Positions 9,793-18,828 of a DNA stretch of 64,000 nucleotides are shown here, in pieces. Positions within the stretch are counted from its first letter, which is position 1. Each line of letters opens with the position of its first letter. The notes below the pieces were generated by a model. That model was not told the origin of the DNA. It was given only the letters and a program-made list of their open reading frames with translations, and made no database searches. The position numbers and the translations under genes are program-made. The DNA lies in the NCBI RefSeq assembly GCF_035917235.1, contig NZ_CP108423.1, positions 682,001-746,000 on the forward strand, in the 5' to 3' direction. The stretch is from Streptomyces sp. NBC_01294. GTDB lineage: Bacteria; Actinomycetota; Actinomycetes; Streptomycetales; Streptomycetaceae.

Positions 9793-10515
9793 TCACCCGG
9801 ACCGCAGCCGGTGAATCCGGGTGCCGAACACGCGCCAGCGCCGCTCGTTGTCGCGCACGAGTGTTGCCGATTCCGCGAGGAGGTCCGCCGCTCGGTCGAG
9901 CAGCTCGGACGCCGAGTAGAGGTAGGCGGGGGCGTTCCGCTCGGACCGGAGGTCGGACCGCAGCGCCGCGGGAGAGAACGTGACCCGGTCCAACAGGTCA
10001 AGGGAGCGGCGCAGCAGCCTGGCCACCAGCGCCAGCAACCCCGCCGACTGCCAGTCGTTGGCGATGATGCGATGGCGCTCCCCGAGCAGATCGGCAAGCG
10101 CCGGATAGGCTGCCAGCAGGCCTACGGCCTCCCACGCCTGCCCCATGGCGTGCGCGAGCCAGATTCCGGTCTGGTCGCTGTCCTCCGCAAGCTCCCTGAC
10201 ATCCCGCTTCAGCCGCTGGAGCTCGACGGGCTCGTCCTCCCCTTCCATGAAGAGGATCCCCGACTCCGCGACGAGCCCGGGGGCATTCAGATCCTCCGCA
10301 CCGGCGAACGGATTCCCTGTCGGCTCACCGACGTCGGTCACGCTCCACCGGCCTGCCAGCGACTTCAGTGCCCGGGACCGCGCCTGAAGCTCGTCCGCCT
10401 GCCGCAACGGAGCCTGCGAGTAGAACTGCTCGTGTTCTCGATGGAACCGTGCGAGGTTGGCGATCACTTGCAACAGCGGTTCGGGAGGGATGGTCTGCGC
10501 CTCGTCCTCGGGCAT
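9793..10515 (-). CDS. hypothetical helical protein
   Basis: 240 residues from the ATG at 10515 (MPEDEAQTIPPEPLL); the frame also opens at a GTG at 10560. No domain is recognised. The sequence is acidic in the first half and strongly helical in the second, with many Arg/Leu heptads (LLALVARLLRRSLDLLDRV). Codon bias is normal for the genome, so it is a real gene. It converges on the sulfur operon and is divergent from the metal ATPase 210 bp away. Confidence 0.7.
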   Translation of the reverse strand: MPEDEAQTIPPEPLLQVIANLARFHREHEQFYSQAPLRQADELQARSRALKSLAGRWSVTDVGEPTGNPFAGAEDLNAPGLVAESGILFMEGEDEPVELQRLKRDVRELAEDSDQTGIWLAHAMGQAWEAVGLLAAYPALADLLGERHRIIANDWQSAGLLALVARLLRRSLDLLDRVTFSPAALRSDLRSERNAPAYLYSASELLDRAADLLAESATLVRDNERRWRVFGTRIHRLRSG

Positions 10516-10724
10516 GCGAGAAGTGTGCGCCCAGGACCCCGCCCACCCGAATGACAACACGCCGCCCGGTCAGGAGCAGGACCAGCGTCTCCCGCTGCTG
10601 GTGCAGAGCAGGTCACGGAAGCGCCACCGGCTCCTGGCGCGGCAGCAGCCGTTGCGGCGCTCTCACCAGGAGCGCAGGCTTCTGTACAGGCGGAGCCGAG
10701 CCCATCCGGGAGGCGAACGAGAGT

Positions 10725-13148
10725 ATGGCGCACCCCGCAGACCACCGCACTACGGGCAAGGAGCGCAGCACGGCGGTGCTGGATGTGCGGGGCATGGTGC
10801 GCGCGAGCCAGCAGAGCACCGTCGCGACCGTACTGGGCCGTCGGCCCGGCGTGCTCGACGTCGAGGTCAACCCGGTGGCGCAGTCGGCCACGGTCGTCTT
10901 CGACCCCCGGCGGACCTCGCTCGCCGAGCTGCGCGCATGGGTGACCGAATGCGGATATCACTGCGCCGGCCAGTCGGTTCCCTCGCACATCTGCGATCCG
11001 ATGCAGGAACCGGACCCGCCCGGCTTGACGGCTGCGCCGCAGCGCCCGCAGACGACGCCCGTCACTACAGCAGGCACGCGCTCGCCCGACGAGGCGAAGG
11101 GGCACGGCGGCCACGGGGGCCACGGCGAGATGTCGATGGCCGCGATGGTCGCCGACATGCGCCACCGCTTCCTGGTCGCGGTGGCGTTCTCCGTCCCGAT
11201 CGTGGTCTGGTCGCCGATCGGCGAGGAGGTCTTCGGCTGGCACGCACCCGTTCCGTTCGGCTTGCGCCAGGACGTGTGGGCACTGTTGCTGAGCCTGCCG
11301 GTGATCTTCTACTCGTGCTCGATCTTCTTCGTCGGCGCAGTCCGGGCCCTGCGTGCCCGTACGTTGGACATGATGGTGCTCGTGGCGGTCGCCGTCGGTG
11401 CCGGCTGGCTGTACTCGCTGATTGTCACCCTCACCGGGGGCGGGGACGTCTTCTACGAGGCGGCCACCGTGCTGGCCTCCTTCGTCCTGCTGGGCCACTG
11501 GTTCGAGATGCGTGCCCGCGGCGGTGCCAACGATGCCATTCGTACTCTCCTGGACCTCGCCCCGCCGAAAGCCGTGATTCTGCGGGATGGTGTGCCCGTG
11601 GAGGTCGCCACCGCCGAGGTGGTCGTCGGGGATCTGCTGCTCGTACGCCCCGGGACGAAGATCGCCGCGGACGGGGTCGTGGAGGAGGGTGAGAGCGAGG
11701 TCGACGAGTCGACCGTGACCGGGGAGAGCATGCCCGTGCACAAGGGCCCCGGCTCCCCGGTGGTCGGCGCCACCCTCAACGCCAACGGCACGCTGCGGGT
11801 GCGGGCGACCGAGGTCGGTGCGGACACGGCACTGGCCCAGATCGTCAAGCTCGTCCAGGAGGCCCAGAACTCCAAGGCCCCCGGTCAGCGGCTCGCCGAC
11901 CGGGCCGCCTTCTGGCTCGTCCTCGTCGCCCTCGTCGGCGGCGCCCTCACCCTGGCCGTGTGGCTGCTCGCCACCGACCGGCCCTTCGGCGAGGCCATGC
12001 TCTTCGCCATCACCGTGGTCGTCATCACCTGCCCGGACGCACTTGGCCTGGCCACCCCCACCGCGATCATGGTCGGGACCGGGCTGGGCGCCCAGCGGGG
12101 CGTGCTGTTCAAGAACGCCATGGCCCTGGAGGCGTCCGCAGGCATCCGCACCGTGGTCATGGACAAGACCGGCACCCTCACCAAAGGCGAACCCGAAGTC
12201 ACCGACGTGATCAGCGTTCGCGGCGGCGACGAGGACGAGATGCTGCGGCTGATCGCGGCCGTCGAGCAGGAATCCGAGCATCCGCTGGCCGCTGCGGTCG
12301 TACGGTACGCCGCCACGCGCGGCGTCGCCGCCGCACAGGCCCGCCACTTCGAGAACGTACCGGGCCACGGCGCGACGGCCGTGATCGACGGCCACCGGGT
12401 CGCGGTCGGCAACCGCCGCCTGATCGAACGTGAAGGCGTCGACCTCGGGCCCCTGAGCGGCCGGCGCGAGGAACTGGACGCCACCGGCCGCACCGTCGTC
12501 ATCGCCGCTGTCGACGGCCGGGTGGCGGCCCTCCTCGGGATCGCCGACGCGCTGCGGGAGACTTCCCCGGCAGCGGTGGCCGACCTCCACAGCCTTGGCA
12601 TCGAGGTCGTCATGCTCACGGGCGACAACCGGGCGACCGCCGAACGGATCGCGCAGCGCCTGGGCATCACCACCGTCATCGCCGACGTCCTCCCCGGCGA
12701 CAAGGCCGCCAAGATCGGCGAACTTCAGCAGGGCGGCCGCACAGTCGCCATGGTCGGTGACGGTGTCAACGACGCGCCCGCCCTCGCCCAGGCCGACCTG
12801 GGCATCGCAATCGGCGCCGGCACCGACGTGGCCATCGAGACCGCCGACCTCGTTCTGATGCGCTCCGACCCCCTGGACGTCCCCACCGCCCTGCGTATCG
12901 GCCGGGGCACCCTGCGCAAAATGCGCCAGAACCTCGGCTGGGCCATCGGCTACAACGCCATCGCCCTGCCCATCGCCGCTGGGGTCTTCGAACCCACTAC
13001 AGGCCTGATCCTCCGCCCCGAGATCGCCGCCCTGTCCATGTCCGGGTCCAGCATCATCGTCGCTGTCAACGCCCTCGCGCTCAAGCGCCTCCACCTGCCC
13101 CGCCCTCAGCGAACGGATCCGGCGGGCGGAGACGGCGAGCGGGGCTAA
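10725..13148 (+). CDS. P1B-type metal-transporting ATPase (CopB-like) with a CPD membrane motif
   Basis: 807 residues; ATG at 10725 after GGGAGG. Order: an N-terminal HMA-like fold (about 15-75) that has lost the CxxC metal site (MVRASQQST), a His/Gly/Met-rich stretch (HGGHGGHGEMSMAAM, about 125-140), membrane helices, TGES actuator motif (VTGESMPVHKG), TCPDALGLATP with Cys436-Pro437-Asp438, the phosphorylation motif MDKTGTLTKG (Asp480), the SEHPLA nucleotide motif and GDGVNDAPAL. The histidine-rich N-terminus and the 'MSMAAMVADMRHRF' entry to TM1 resemble CopB-type Cu/Ag exporters, in which the third motif residue is usually His; Asp is unusual. It precedes DUF6153-like and DUF305 genes that often accompany copper export. 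Confidence 0.85.
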   Translation: MAHPADHRTTGKERSTAVLDVRGMVRASQQSTVATVLGRRPGVLDVEVNPVAQSATVVFDPRRTSLAELRAWVTECGYHCAGQSVPSHICDPMQEPDPPGLTAAPQRPQTTPVTTAGTRSPDEAKGHGGHGGHGEMSMAAMVADMRHRFLVAVAFSVPIVVWSPIGEEVFGWHAPVPFGLRQDVWALLLSLPVIFYSCSIFFVGAVRALRARTLDMMVLVAVAVGAGWLYSLIVTLTGGGDVFYEAATVLASFVLLGHWFEMRARGGANDAIRTLLDLAPPKAVILRDGVPVEVATAEVVVGDLLLVRPGTKIAADGVVEEGESEVDESTVTGESMPVHKGPGSPVVGATLNANGTLRVRATEVGADTALAQIVKLVQEAQNSKAPGQRLADRAAFWLVLVALVGGALTLAVWLLATDRPFGEAMLFAITVVVITCPDALGLATPTAIMVGTGLGAQRGVLFKNAMALEASAGIRTVVMDKTGTLTKGEPEVTDVISVRGGDEDEMLRLIAAVEQESEHPLAAAVVRYAATRGVAAAQARHFENVPGHGATAVIDGHRVAVGNRRLIEREGVDLGPLSGRREELDATGRTVVIAAVDGRVAALLGIADALRETSPAAVADLHSLGIEVVMLTGDNRATAERIAQRLGITTVIADVLPGDKAAKIGELQQGGRTVAMVGDGVNDAPALAQADLGIAIGAGTDVAIETADLVLMRSDPLDVPTALRIGRGTLRKMRQNLGWAIGYNAIALPIAAGVFEPTTGLILRPEIAALSMSGSSIIVAVNALALKRLHLPRPQRTDPAGGDGERG

Positions 13149-13195
13149 GGGCTGTCCCGGGGCGCCATTCGCGGGCGCGCCCTACGCTGGGAGAT

Positions 13196-13621
13196 ATGAC
13201 CGGCCGCGAGCCCCGCACGGCACCACGGGTGCTGATGCGGCTCACCAAGATGCTCGTCCTGGCCCTCACCGTCGGGCTGCTCGGTATGCACGCCCTGGGC
13301 CCTGCGGCCGCTCTGCCGTCGCCGGTCACCGTCGAGCACACGTCCCACCACCCGCCCACTGCACATGCCGGTCCGCACTACCTGTGCCCCGACGACGACC
13401 ACAACACGGGCCGCCACATCAGCCACGCGGACACGATGTGCGCCTCCGCGTCCCTGCCCAGCGCCCCCGACATCACCGCACCGGACAAAGTACCCATCAC
13501 CGGCGCGGAGCACGAAGCCGATGCCGTTGCCCCGGTGCCGAACCTGCTCTCGGCGGCCTACAAAGCCGTCGGAAAGCGGGCGCCGCCGTCGCTCGCCGAA
13601 CTCCAGCTCCTGCGGATATAG
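13196..13621 (+). CDS. DUF6153-like small secreted/membrane protein
   Basis: 141 residues with one hydrophobic segment at about 18-38 (MLVLALTVGLLGMHALGP), then a His-rich region (EHTSHHPPTAHAGPHYLCP) with two cysteines. The pattern matches streptomycete DUF6153-type proteins, which are regularly found next to DUF305 and metal-transport genes. The His/Cys content suggests periplasm-facing metal binding. The ATG at 13196 is 48 bp after the ATPase stop. Confidence 0.7.
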   Translation: MTGREPRTAPRVLMRLTKMLVLALTVGLLGMHALGPAAALPSPVTVEHTSHHPPTAHAGPHYLCPDDDHNTGRHISHADTMCASASLPSAPDITAPDKVPITGAEHEADAVAPVPNLLSAAYKAVGKRAPPSLAELQLLRI

Positions 13622-13697
13622 GGACTCCTCCTGCGGTGCGCCTCCCGCGACCGCACAGTGCCCGTTCCCTCCGCACTCGATCACTGGAGTCAGCGAA

Positions 13698-14339
13698 ATG
13701 AACACGAACCGATCCGTACCGCGTCGTGCGGCCCTGGCAGCCACCGCGGCCGCCGTCGGCCTGGTCCTCACGGCCTGCGGCACCGACGACAGTACAAACA
13801 CTGCCGGCACCGCTGCTGGTACTTCCACGACCGCCCCGGCTCCGTCCGAGGCCGAACAGCACAACAAGGCGGACGTCGCCTTCGCGCAAGGGATGATCCC
13901 CCACCACCGCCAAGCCATCGTCATGTCCGACATGGCCCAGTCGCACGGCGCGTCCAATGCGGTCAAGGCCCTCGCCGAGAGGATCAAGAAGGCGCAGCAG
14001 CCGGAAATCGACGCCATGGCCGGCTGGCTGAGGGCATGGGGCGAGAGAGTGCCCTCCGGCATGGAAGGCATGGATGGCATGGGACACGGCGATGACGACT
14101 CCACCCTGCCCGGCATGATGGATGACGAGGACCTCAACCGCATCGGGAGCGCGCGGGGCAACGCCTTCGACACCATGTTCCTGATCCATATGATCGAGCA
14201 CCACGAAGGCGCGATCGACATGGCGGAAACCGAGAAGCGGCAAGGCCTCTACGGCCCGGCCAAGACCCTTGCCGACGACATCATCACCTCCCAGACCGCC
14301 GAGATCACCCAGATGCGCGAGATGCTCAAGAACGGCTGA
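13698..14339 (+). CDS. DUF305-family lipoprotein
   Basis: 213 residues. Signal peptide with lipobox VLTACG (cysteine near residue 29), a Thr/Ala-rich linker, then two copies of the DUF305 ferritin-like motif: FAQGMIPHHRQAIVMSDMA (about 60-78) and FLIHMIEHHEGAIDMA (about 160-175). A Met/Asp/Gly-rich segment (GMEGMDGMGHGDDD) lies between. DUF305 proteins are extracellular, often Met/His metal-binding, and occur with copper export; here the gene ends the metal operon and is followed by a strong terminator. Confidence 0.9.
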   Translation: MNTNRSVPRRAALAATAAAVGLVLTACGTDDSTNTAGTAAGTSTTAPAPSEAEQHNKADVAFAQGMIPHHRQAIVMSDMAQSHGASNAVKALAERIKKAQQPEIDAMAGWLRAWGERVPSGMEGMDGMGHGDDDSTLPGMMDDEDLNRIGSARGNAFDTMFLIHMIEHHEGAIDMAETEKRQGLYGPAKTLADDIITSQTAEITQMREMLKNG

Positions 14340-14453
14340 CCATGCGGTGTGGATGGCCTGAGTGCGCCTTGCCGGCCGACACCGTCACGGGCAATACGCA
14401 CGGCGTGTGAGTGACCCGGGCACCGGCCCGAAGGTCCCCCGTGTCTTCTGGTG

Positions 14454-14497
14454 GTGCGGAGACACCAGACCGCCTTCGGCGTCCGGTGTCTCCGCAC
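14454..14497. terminator. bidirectional terminator hairpin
   Basis: GTGCGGAGACACCAGAC (14454-14470) pairs with GTCCGGTGTCTCCGCAC (14481-14497): 16 of 17 bases complementary, 10-base loop. It sits between the 3' ends of the convergent DUF305 gene and the secreted-protein gene and can serve both. Confidence 0.8.
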
Positions 14498-14504
14498 GGT
14501 CCGG

Positions 14505-14930
14505 TTAGAGCTTTGCGATGTCCTTGTGGATCACTTCGATCCCTCCGTCGTGGTAGGCGACCAGGCGGATCTTGAGCTGATATCCCTTGGGCGCCTTGAT
14601 GATCTGGTTGATCGTCTCCCCGAGGCTGCCGCCGTGACATGGAGGCTCTGAATTGAGGGCGGTCCAGCCGTCCTCCACGTCCTTCGGGTCGTTCCACTCC
14701 ACCCAGACGCAGTCGGGCTCGCCGGAGAAGGCCTGCAGCGAGATGATCTTGACCGAGTTCACCGCGCCGTCGACGCGCTCATAGGTCACAGTCGCGGAAT
14801 TGCGGTGGAGGCCGGCGCCGGCCTCCAGGTTGACCGTACTGACCAACGTGTCAGCAGCGGCCGGGACTGCTCCTCCCGCTATCGTCGCGGCCATTGCCGC
14901 AGCGGTGACAGACAGGGCTGATATGCGCAT
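14505..14930 (-). CDS. secreted protein of unknown function
   Basis: 141 residues. A Sec signal peptide ends near AVPAAADT (cleavage after about residue 26). The mature part of about 115 residues has two cysteines (EPDCVWVE and SEPPCHGG) that may form a disulfide, and a beta-rich pattern (SATVTYERVDGAVNSVKIIS). No family is recognised. The ATG at 14930 follows AAGGAAC on the minus strand. Confidence 0.75.
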   Translation of the reverse strand: MRISALSVTAAAMAATIAGGAVPAAADTLVSTVNLEAGAGLHRNSATVTYERVDGAVNSVKIISLQAFSGEPDCVWVEWNDPKDVEDGWTALNSEPPCHGGSLGETINQIIKAPKGYQLKIRLVAYHDGGIEVIHKDIAKL

Positions 14931-15316
14931 GTTCCTTCTCCAAAGAAGCTAGTTGAGGGAAATTCACCCTAGCCATGCATGCGGGCTCACGGTCCGACAA
15001 CATCCGCCAATCGGCCGGAATCGAACCTCACCTCGCGTACACGGCGGGTCCGGTCCCCGACATCGCAAGGCGGAGGTGCTCCTGCGCACTGTACGGACTC
15101 GGGAACCTCCGACAAGGCGATCAGGTGCGGTGCCGGGCGGCCATGGACCACGAATTCCGGCTGCTCAACGACGTGACGTCAGGAAGTGACTGCGACCGCC
15201 ACGTCTGACCGGCGGGCACCGCGTGACCACAAGCGGCACGGACAGCCCACAGTGCGAAGCCGGCCCCCTGCCGAGCGTCAGCTCTCACTTCGCCGGCGTC
15301 AGCCGGTCCCTGGTGG
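14931..15316. other. gap without a recognisable gene
   Basis: About 385 bp between the secreted-protein promoter and a gene remnant. Short open frames exist (for example 14975-15208) but none has a convincing start or protein-like sequence. A short stretch near 15010 resembles a tRNA T-loop but does not fold as one. Confidence 0.4.
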
Positions 15317-15640
15317 TCACGCTTGCAGCAGCGAGACTTGAGCGAAGGCGAAGAGCGAGTCGACGGCAATGCCCTCGCCGTCCTTCAGCAGGATGCCGAA
15401 GACCACGCGGAGCGTGCCGAAGTCTTGGATGAGACGGTGGTTTGGGATTTGGGCAGCCACCTGCTTGAGGAGCTTGGCCCGTACCTCCGAATCGCTCAGC
15501 AAGGTCTCCACTGCGACCACGCCTTGGGCGAAGAGGTGGTTGAGGGGGCGGTACTGGAGGTGGCCTTCTTGACGCAGATCAGCTGACCGTCAGGGCCCAA
15601 GACATCGCAGATCTCCAGCCCTCCACCCTTGAATTTGCTG
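15317..15640 (-). pseudogene. C-terminal remnant of a DUF6119 / TIGR04141-like protein
   Basis: Two neighbouring minus-strand frames join to give a sequence like the C-terminus of the sporadically distributed DUF6119 family: LEICDVLGPDGQLICVKKA, then HLFAQGVVAVETLLSDSEVR, VFGILL and a final SLFAFAQVSLLQA. The frame changes at about 15545-15555 where one base appears to be missing. The N-terminal several hundred residues are absent. Members are often found in defence or mobile islands, so this is probably the scar of a lost insert. Confidence 0.55.
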
Positions 15641-15680
15641 GTGTGGCCGACGGCCGGGGCCGGTCGCGGCGGAAGCTGGC

Positions 15681-15956
15681 TCAGGTGTGGAGGCGGCTGT
15701 TGGGGCCGTCCTGGTCCCGGGCGCTCTCGTCGTTGAACCAGTAGTCCCCGGCGGCCAGGTACCGGAAGGAATGGGTGCCCTCGCTGGGCAGCTCGACCGT
15801 GACGGCGCGCTTGCCGTCCTTGCGGGCCTTGAGCGTGTGCACGCCGGGCTGCCAGCCGTTGAAGTCGCCCACCACGCTGACCGGCCCCGACGGGTTGTCG
15901 GCGGGAAGGATGAAGGTGACCTCGGTGCGGTCCTTGCGCAGCGTGCGCTCCAGCAT
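15681..15956 (-). CDS. isoamylase early-set / CBM48-like domain protein
   Basis: 91 residues from the ATG at 15956 (MLERTLRKDRTEVTF) with AGGAGC upstream. The whole protein is one early-set immunoglobulin-like fold: TFILPADNPSGPVSVVGDFN, GWQPGVHTLK, then a FRYLAAGDYWFNDESA end. This carbohydrate-binding module is normally fused to glycogen enzymes or AMPK-beta; free copies of this size are frequent in streptomycetes and have no assigned role. It is monocistronic here. Confidence 0.85.
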   Translation of the reverse strand: MLERTLRKDRTEVTFILPADNPSGPVSVVGDFNGWQPGVHTLKARKDGKRAVTVELPSEGTHSFRYLAAGDYWFNDESARDQDGPNSRLHT

Positions 15957-16185
15957 GGGTGCTCCTGACGGGCGGTAGTGGATGGGTGCGTCGCCCATCG
16001 TGGGTAGTGCGCGCACGGCCCGCACGCCGACCCGGCCACCCGCGTCCCGGTGTCACTCGCCCACCGCGCCAGGTGACACCAATGGCGCGAAACATCACGC
16101 AAAGTGTCATCCTGGCGGGTAGGAGTCCTGTTCCGCAGTAGCGCCAGGAGCCGATAATCGATGCCCAGCAGGCTGTGCCGGGGGG

Positions 16186-16401
16186 GTGCGTTGTCGCGCA
16201 ACGACGCAGGCTCTGATTCAGGAGTCGCGGATTGTGCTGGAGTGCGCGGACAAACACTCGATCATGGAGGTGCCGCGTCGGCGCATGGCCGGCAAGACCG
16301 TCATCGACTGCACGCACGGCGGAATGCGGCAACTGGTCACAACCGGTTGCTCGTGCGGTAGCAGCTCGCGCACTTGTGGCCAGAAGCGCCCAGGGCTCTG
16401 A
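16186..16401 (+). pseudogene. possible N-terminal remnant of an IS630-type transposase
   Basis: One plus-strand frame contains QESRIVLECADKHSIMEV followed by RRRMAGKTVID, which resembles the N-terminal HTH of IS630-family transposases (RxRIVLxxAxGxS...AxxLxxSxKTV). The frame then becomes unrelated and ends at 16401. There is no catalytic part and no inverted repeats were found. The match is short, so the call is weak. Confidence 0.3.
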
Positions 16402-16431
16402 GAATGTCGACGTGCGCTGGCCAAGACCGCG

Positions 16432-16457
16432 ACCGCGTACCGCGTACCGCGTACCGC
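16432..16457. repeat. short tandem repeat (CCGCGTA)
   Basis: Three exact copies of the 7-mer CCGCGTA plus a partial fourth, 22 bp upstream of the cupin gene start, in the position of its promoter or 5' leader. Confidence 0.6.
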
Positions 16458-16478
16458 CTTCGTTGACCGGGAGAGAAG

Positions 16479-16955
16479 ATGACCATCAAGGACATCGGGC
16501 CGGAACCTCAAAGCTTCGACCTTGAGAAGGCGACGCTTGAAAACACGGACTATCGCGCCGTCGCCTGGTCTGGGAAGTATCTTCAGTTGACCCTCATGTC
16601 GATCCCGGTGGGTGAGGACATCGGCTTGGAAGCACACCCGGAGACTGACCAATTCCTACGACTCGACGCAGGCCGGGGCCGCGTCCAGATGGGCCGCGCG
16701 AAGGATCGACTCGACTTCGACCAGGAGGTCGAGGATGGTTGGGCAATCTTCGTACCCGCCGGCACTTGGCACAACGTCACCAACATCGGTGACGAGACCC
16801 TGCAGCTCTACGCCGTATACGCACCGGTCCACCACGCGTCGGGCAAGATCCACGCGACAGCCGCCGACGCGGAGCGCGACGAGGACTCAGGCGACGACGA
16901 GCCGGCAAGCTGGTCGGCCCAGCCTGACCAACAGCCATCGGACGAGCACGCCTGA
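16479..16955 (+). CDS. cupin-domain protein
   Basis: 158 residues; ATG at 16479 after GGGAGAGAAG. A single small cupin barrel covers residues about 30-115: IGLEAHPETDQFLRLDAGRG carries the first metal-binding motif (one His, then Glu-free spacing) and VPAGTWHNVTN the second. The C-terminal 35 residues are acidic and probably disordered. Such cupins are annotated as mannose-6-phosphate-isomerase-like or quercetinase-like; the activity is unknown. The gene stands alone. Confidence 0.85.
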   Translation: MTIKDIGPEPQSFDLEKATLENTDYRAVAWSGKYLQLTLMSIPVGEDIGLEAHPETDQFLRLDAGRGRVQMGRAKDRLDFDQEVEDGWAIFVPAGTWHNVTNIGDETLQLYAVYAPVHHASGKIHATAADAERDEDSGDDEPASWSAQPDQQPSDEHA

Positions 16956-16984
16956 CCACCGAGGGCTTATCGCGACAGTAGTTC

Positions 16985-17000
16985 CTCGCCCAGAGGCGAG
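16985..17000. terminator. small hairpin after the cupin gene
   Basis: CTCGCC-caga-GGCGAG, a 6-bp GC stem with a 4-base loop, 30 bp after the cupin stop. Nothing else is recognised between 17001 and the kinase start at 17220. Confidence 0.4.
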
Positions 17001-17219
17001 CCGGGAGAATCACGCTCCTCCCCTCCGCCCGTACACCCATCTGGCCCCACGGCACGCGACGTTCCGCTCGACCTCTGTCCTGGCAGCGGCCGGGATCGGG
17101 AACGGGATCGACCGCAGCGCGTGGGAACAGGCCCCGATCTCCTCGAGCTGCAGTGAGCGGGGCCATGCCCAGCGGACGGTGCGCCGGGCAACGGTCGGCG
17201 CGACCACCTGGGTACCGCA

Positions 17220-18263
17220 ATGAGGACGGCCGCGACGCCGGAACCCACCACAGCCAGGAGTACCGACGGCGCAGGAGGATCGGAGAGTGCGGCCAAGCCG
17301 TCGATCCTCACCCTGACGATGAATCCTGCGGTCGATCTCTGCTGGGAGGTCGGGCACCTGGAGGACATCGGCAAGAACCGTGCCCGGGTCAGGTCGGTGG
17401 CCGCCGGGGGTGGAGGGATCAACGTCGCCCGTCATGTCGTGCGGCTCGGAGGACGAGCCACCGCCTTCCACACCGCCGGAGGCGAAGTCGGCCTGCGCCT
17501 GAACCGGCTGCTGGACGAAGAGGGCATCGACCACGTCGCCGTCGACATCGACGACGACACCCGCGAAGCACTCGTGCTGTTCGAGGCCGAATCGCGCCGC
17601 GGCTACCACATCGTGCCACCCGGGCCGCACCTGCACGACCACGAGGGGCGGCGATCCCTGGATGCTCTGGTGCAAGCCGTTGACGGTTGCCCGTACGTCG
17701 TGGCCAGCGGCAGCCTGCCCGGCGGCTTGCCCGACGACTTCTACGCGGCCGTCGCCCGCCGCATCAGGGAAGCCGGATCCCGACTGGTCCTGGACACCTC
17801 CGGGCCGGCGCTCCGCGGAGCACTCGCCGAGGGCGTGTTCCTGCTCAGGTGCAACCGGACCGAGGCCGAGAGCCTGACCGGCCGGCCCGTCCGCGACTTC
17901 GACGACGCCCGGGCCCTCAACGAGCACCTGCTCACGACAGGAGCCGCCGAGATCGCCGTCACCACCCTCGGAGAGCTGGGCGCACTGTGCTCGACCGGCC
18001 ACGGCCACACCGAGCTCTACGCGCCGCCGCTGCCCGGCGAGCCCCTGAGCGACGCCGGGGCGGGAGACAGCATGGTCGCCGCCCTCATCACACAGCTGGC
18101 CGCCGGAGAGGAACCCGTCAGCGCCTGCGCGCTGGGGGTGGCCGCAGCCGCCGCAGCGATGCTCACCCCCAGCACCGAGCCCTTCGACCTGGACGTGGCC
18201 CGATCCCTCCGCTCCCAGGTGAGGACCAGGTCCCAGACCGATGCACGACGCCAGGGCGTTTGA
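17220..18263 (+). CDS. PfkB-family sugar kinase (1-phosphofructokinase type)
   Basis: 347 residues. The ribokinase/PfkB fold starts at SILTLTMNPAVDLCWEV (about residue 28); substrate motif AGGGGINVARHVVRLGG (about 62-78); VASGSLPGGLPDDFY (about 158-172); anion-hole and catalytic Asp in DAGAGDSMVAAL (about 277-288). This is the 1-phosphofructokinase/tagatose-6-phosphate kinase branch often placed in streptomycete stress clusters. The first 27 residues are low-complexity and no ribosome-binding site precedes the ATG at 17220, so the true start may be further in. Confidence 0.85.
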   Translation: MRTAATPEPTTARSTDGAGGSESAAKPSILTLTMNPAVDLCWEVGHLEDIGKNRARVRSVAAGGGGINVARHVVRLGGRATAFHTAGGEVGLRLNRLLDEEGIDHVAVDIDDDTREALVLFEAESRRGYHIVPPGPHLHDHEGRRSLDALVQAVDGCPYVVASGSLPGGLPDDFYAAVARRIREAGSRLVLDTSGPALRGALAEGVFLLRCNRTEAESLTGRPVRDFDDARALNEHLLTTGAAEIAVTTLGELGALCSTGHGHTELYAPPLPGEPLSDAGAGDSMVAALITQLAAGEEPVSACALGVAAAAAAMLTPSTEPFDLDVARSLRSQVRTRSQTDARRQGV

Positions 18264-18434
18264 CCCTGCCCACCCCCTGCCGTTCGGTCGGCCCCCCACC
18301 ACATTGCGTACCCCGTGCCCACAAACCGACCCTGCCCCGTCACCGCGTCGGGGCGGGGCGCTGCCGGTGGTGCTGAGCCACGCCAGTGTCGACCTCGTGA
18401 TGCGAGCGGGCCCGCGGTTGGGAAGACTGGAAGC

Positions 18435-18635
18435 ATGGCGACCAAGGCAGTGCTTGAGGGCGGCCCGGACGATCTGCCCGAGCGGATCGTTCCGATCTCC
18501 GACCCCGGACAAGACCTGAAGATTCCACACCGCGGCGGGTACGAGCATTTCAAGAACACGTCGCGGCACCAGGACAGCCCGGAAGGACAACTGGCGGTCT
18601 ACGAGTGGTGGGAACGAACAGAGATCGCCGAATGA
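18435..18635 (+). CDS. DUF5988-like small protein
   Basis: 66 residues starting [19 protein letters not shown]. The whole sequence (including [11 protein letters not shown] and [14 protein letters not shown]) matches the small streptomycete family DUF5988, which often lies near regulatory or antibiotic genes; the function is unknown. The gene is followed at 69 bp by a strong hairpin. Confidence 0.75.
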   Translation: MATKAVLEGGPDDLPERIVPISDPGQDLKIPHRGGYEHFKNTSRHQDSPEGQLAVYEWWERTEIAE

Positions 18636-18703
18636 AACGGACGGCCAAGGACGCTCGCCTGTACCTCACCACGGCGGCCGGGATGCGCGGGCCGACACCG
18701 CAC

Positions 18704-18738
18704 GGTGGACTGGATCGCCGGCCTCGATCCAGTCCACC
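18704..18738. terminator. strong hairpin
   Basis: GGTGGACTGGATCG and CGATCCAGTCCACC form a perfect 14-bp stem with a 7-base loop, 68 bp after the DUF5988-like gene and 90 bp before the CTCTTG array. Confidence 0.7.
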
Positions 18739-18828
18739 CGTTCCCCAACGGCTACCGTCCTCCTGGTACTTCGCGACCGGCTTCCAGCCGCTACCGCTCA
18801 AACGAATGGCGCGAAGGCAACGCCGCCG

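Noticed and set aside
10464..13094. An 876-codon frame antisense to the metal ATPase
   Set aside because: No domain is seen; the plus strand has a complete P1B ATPase with correct codon bias.
15000..15040. tRNA-like T-loop sequence on the minus strand
   Set aside because: The stem around the loop does not pair and no acceptor, D or anticodon arms are found.
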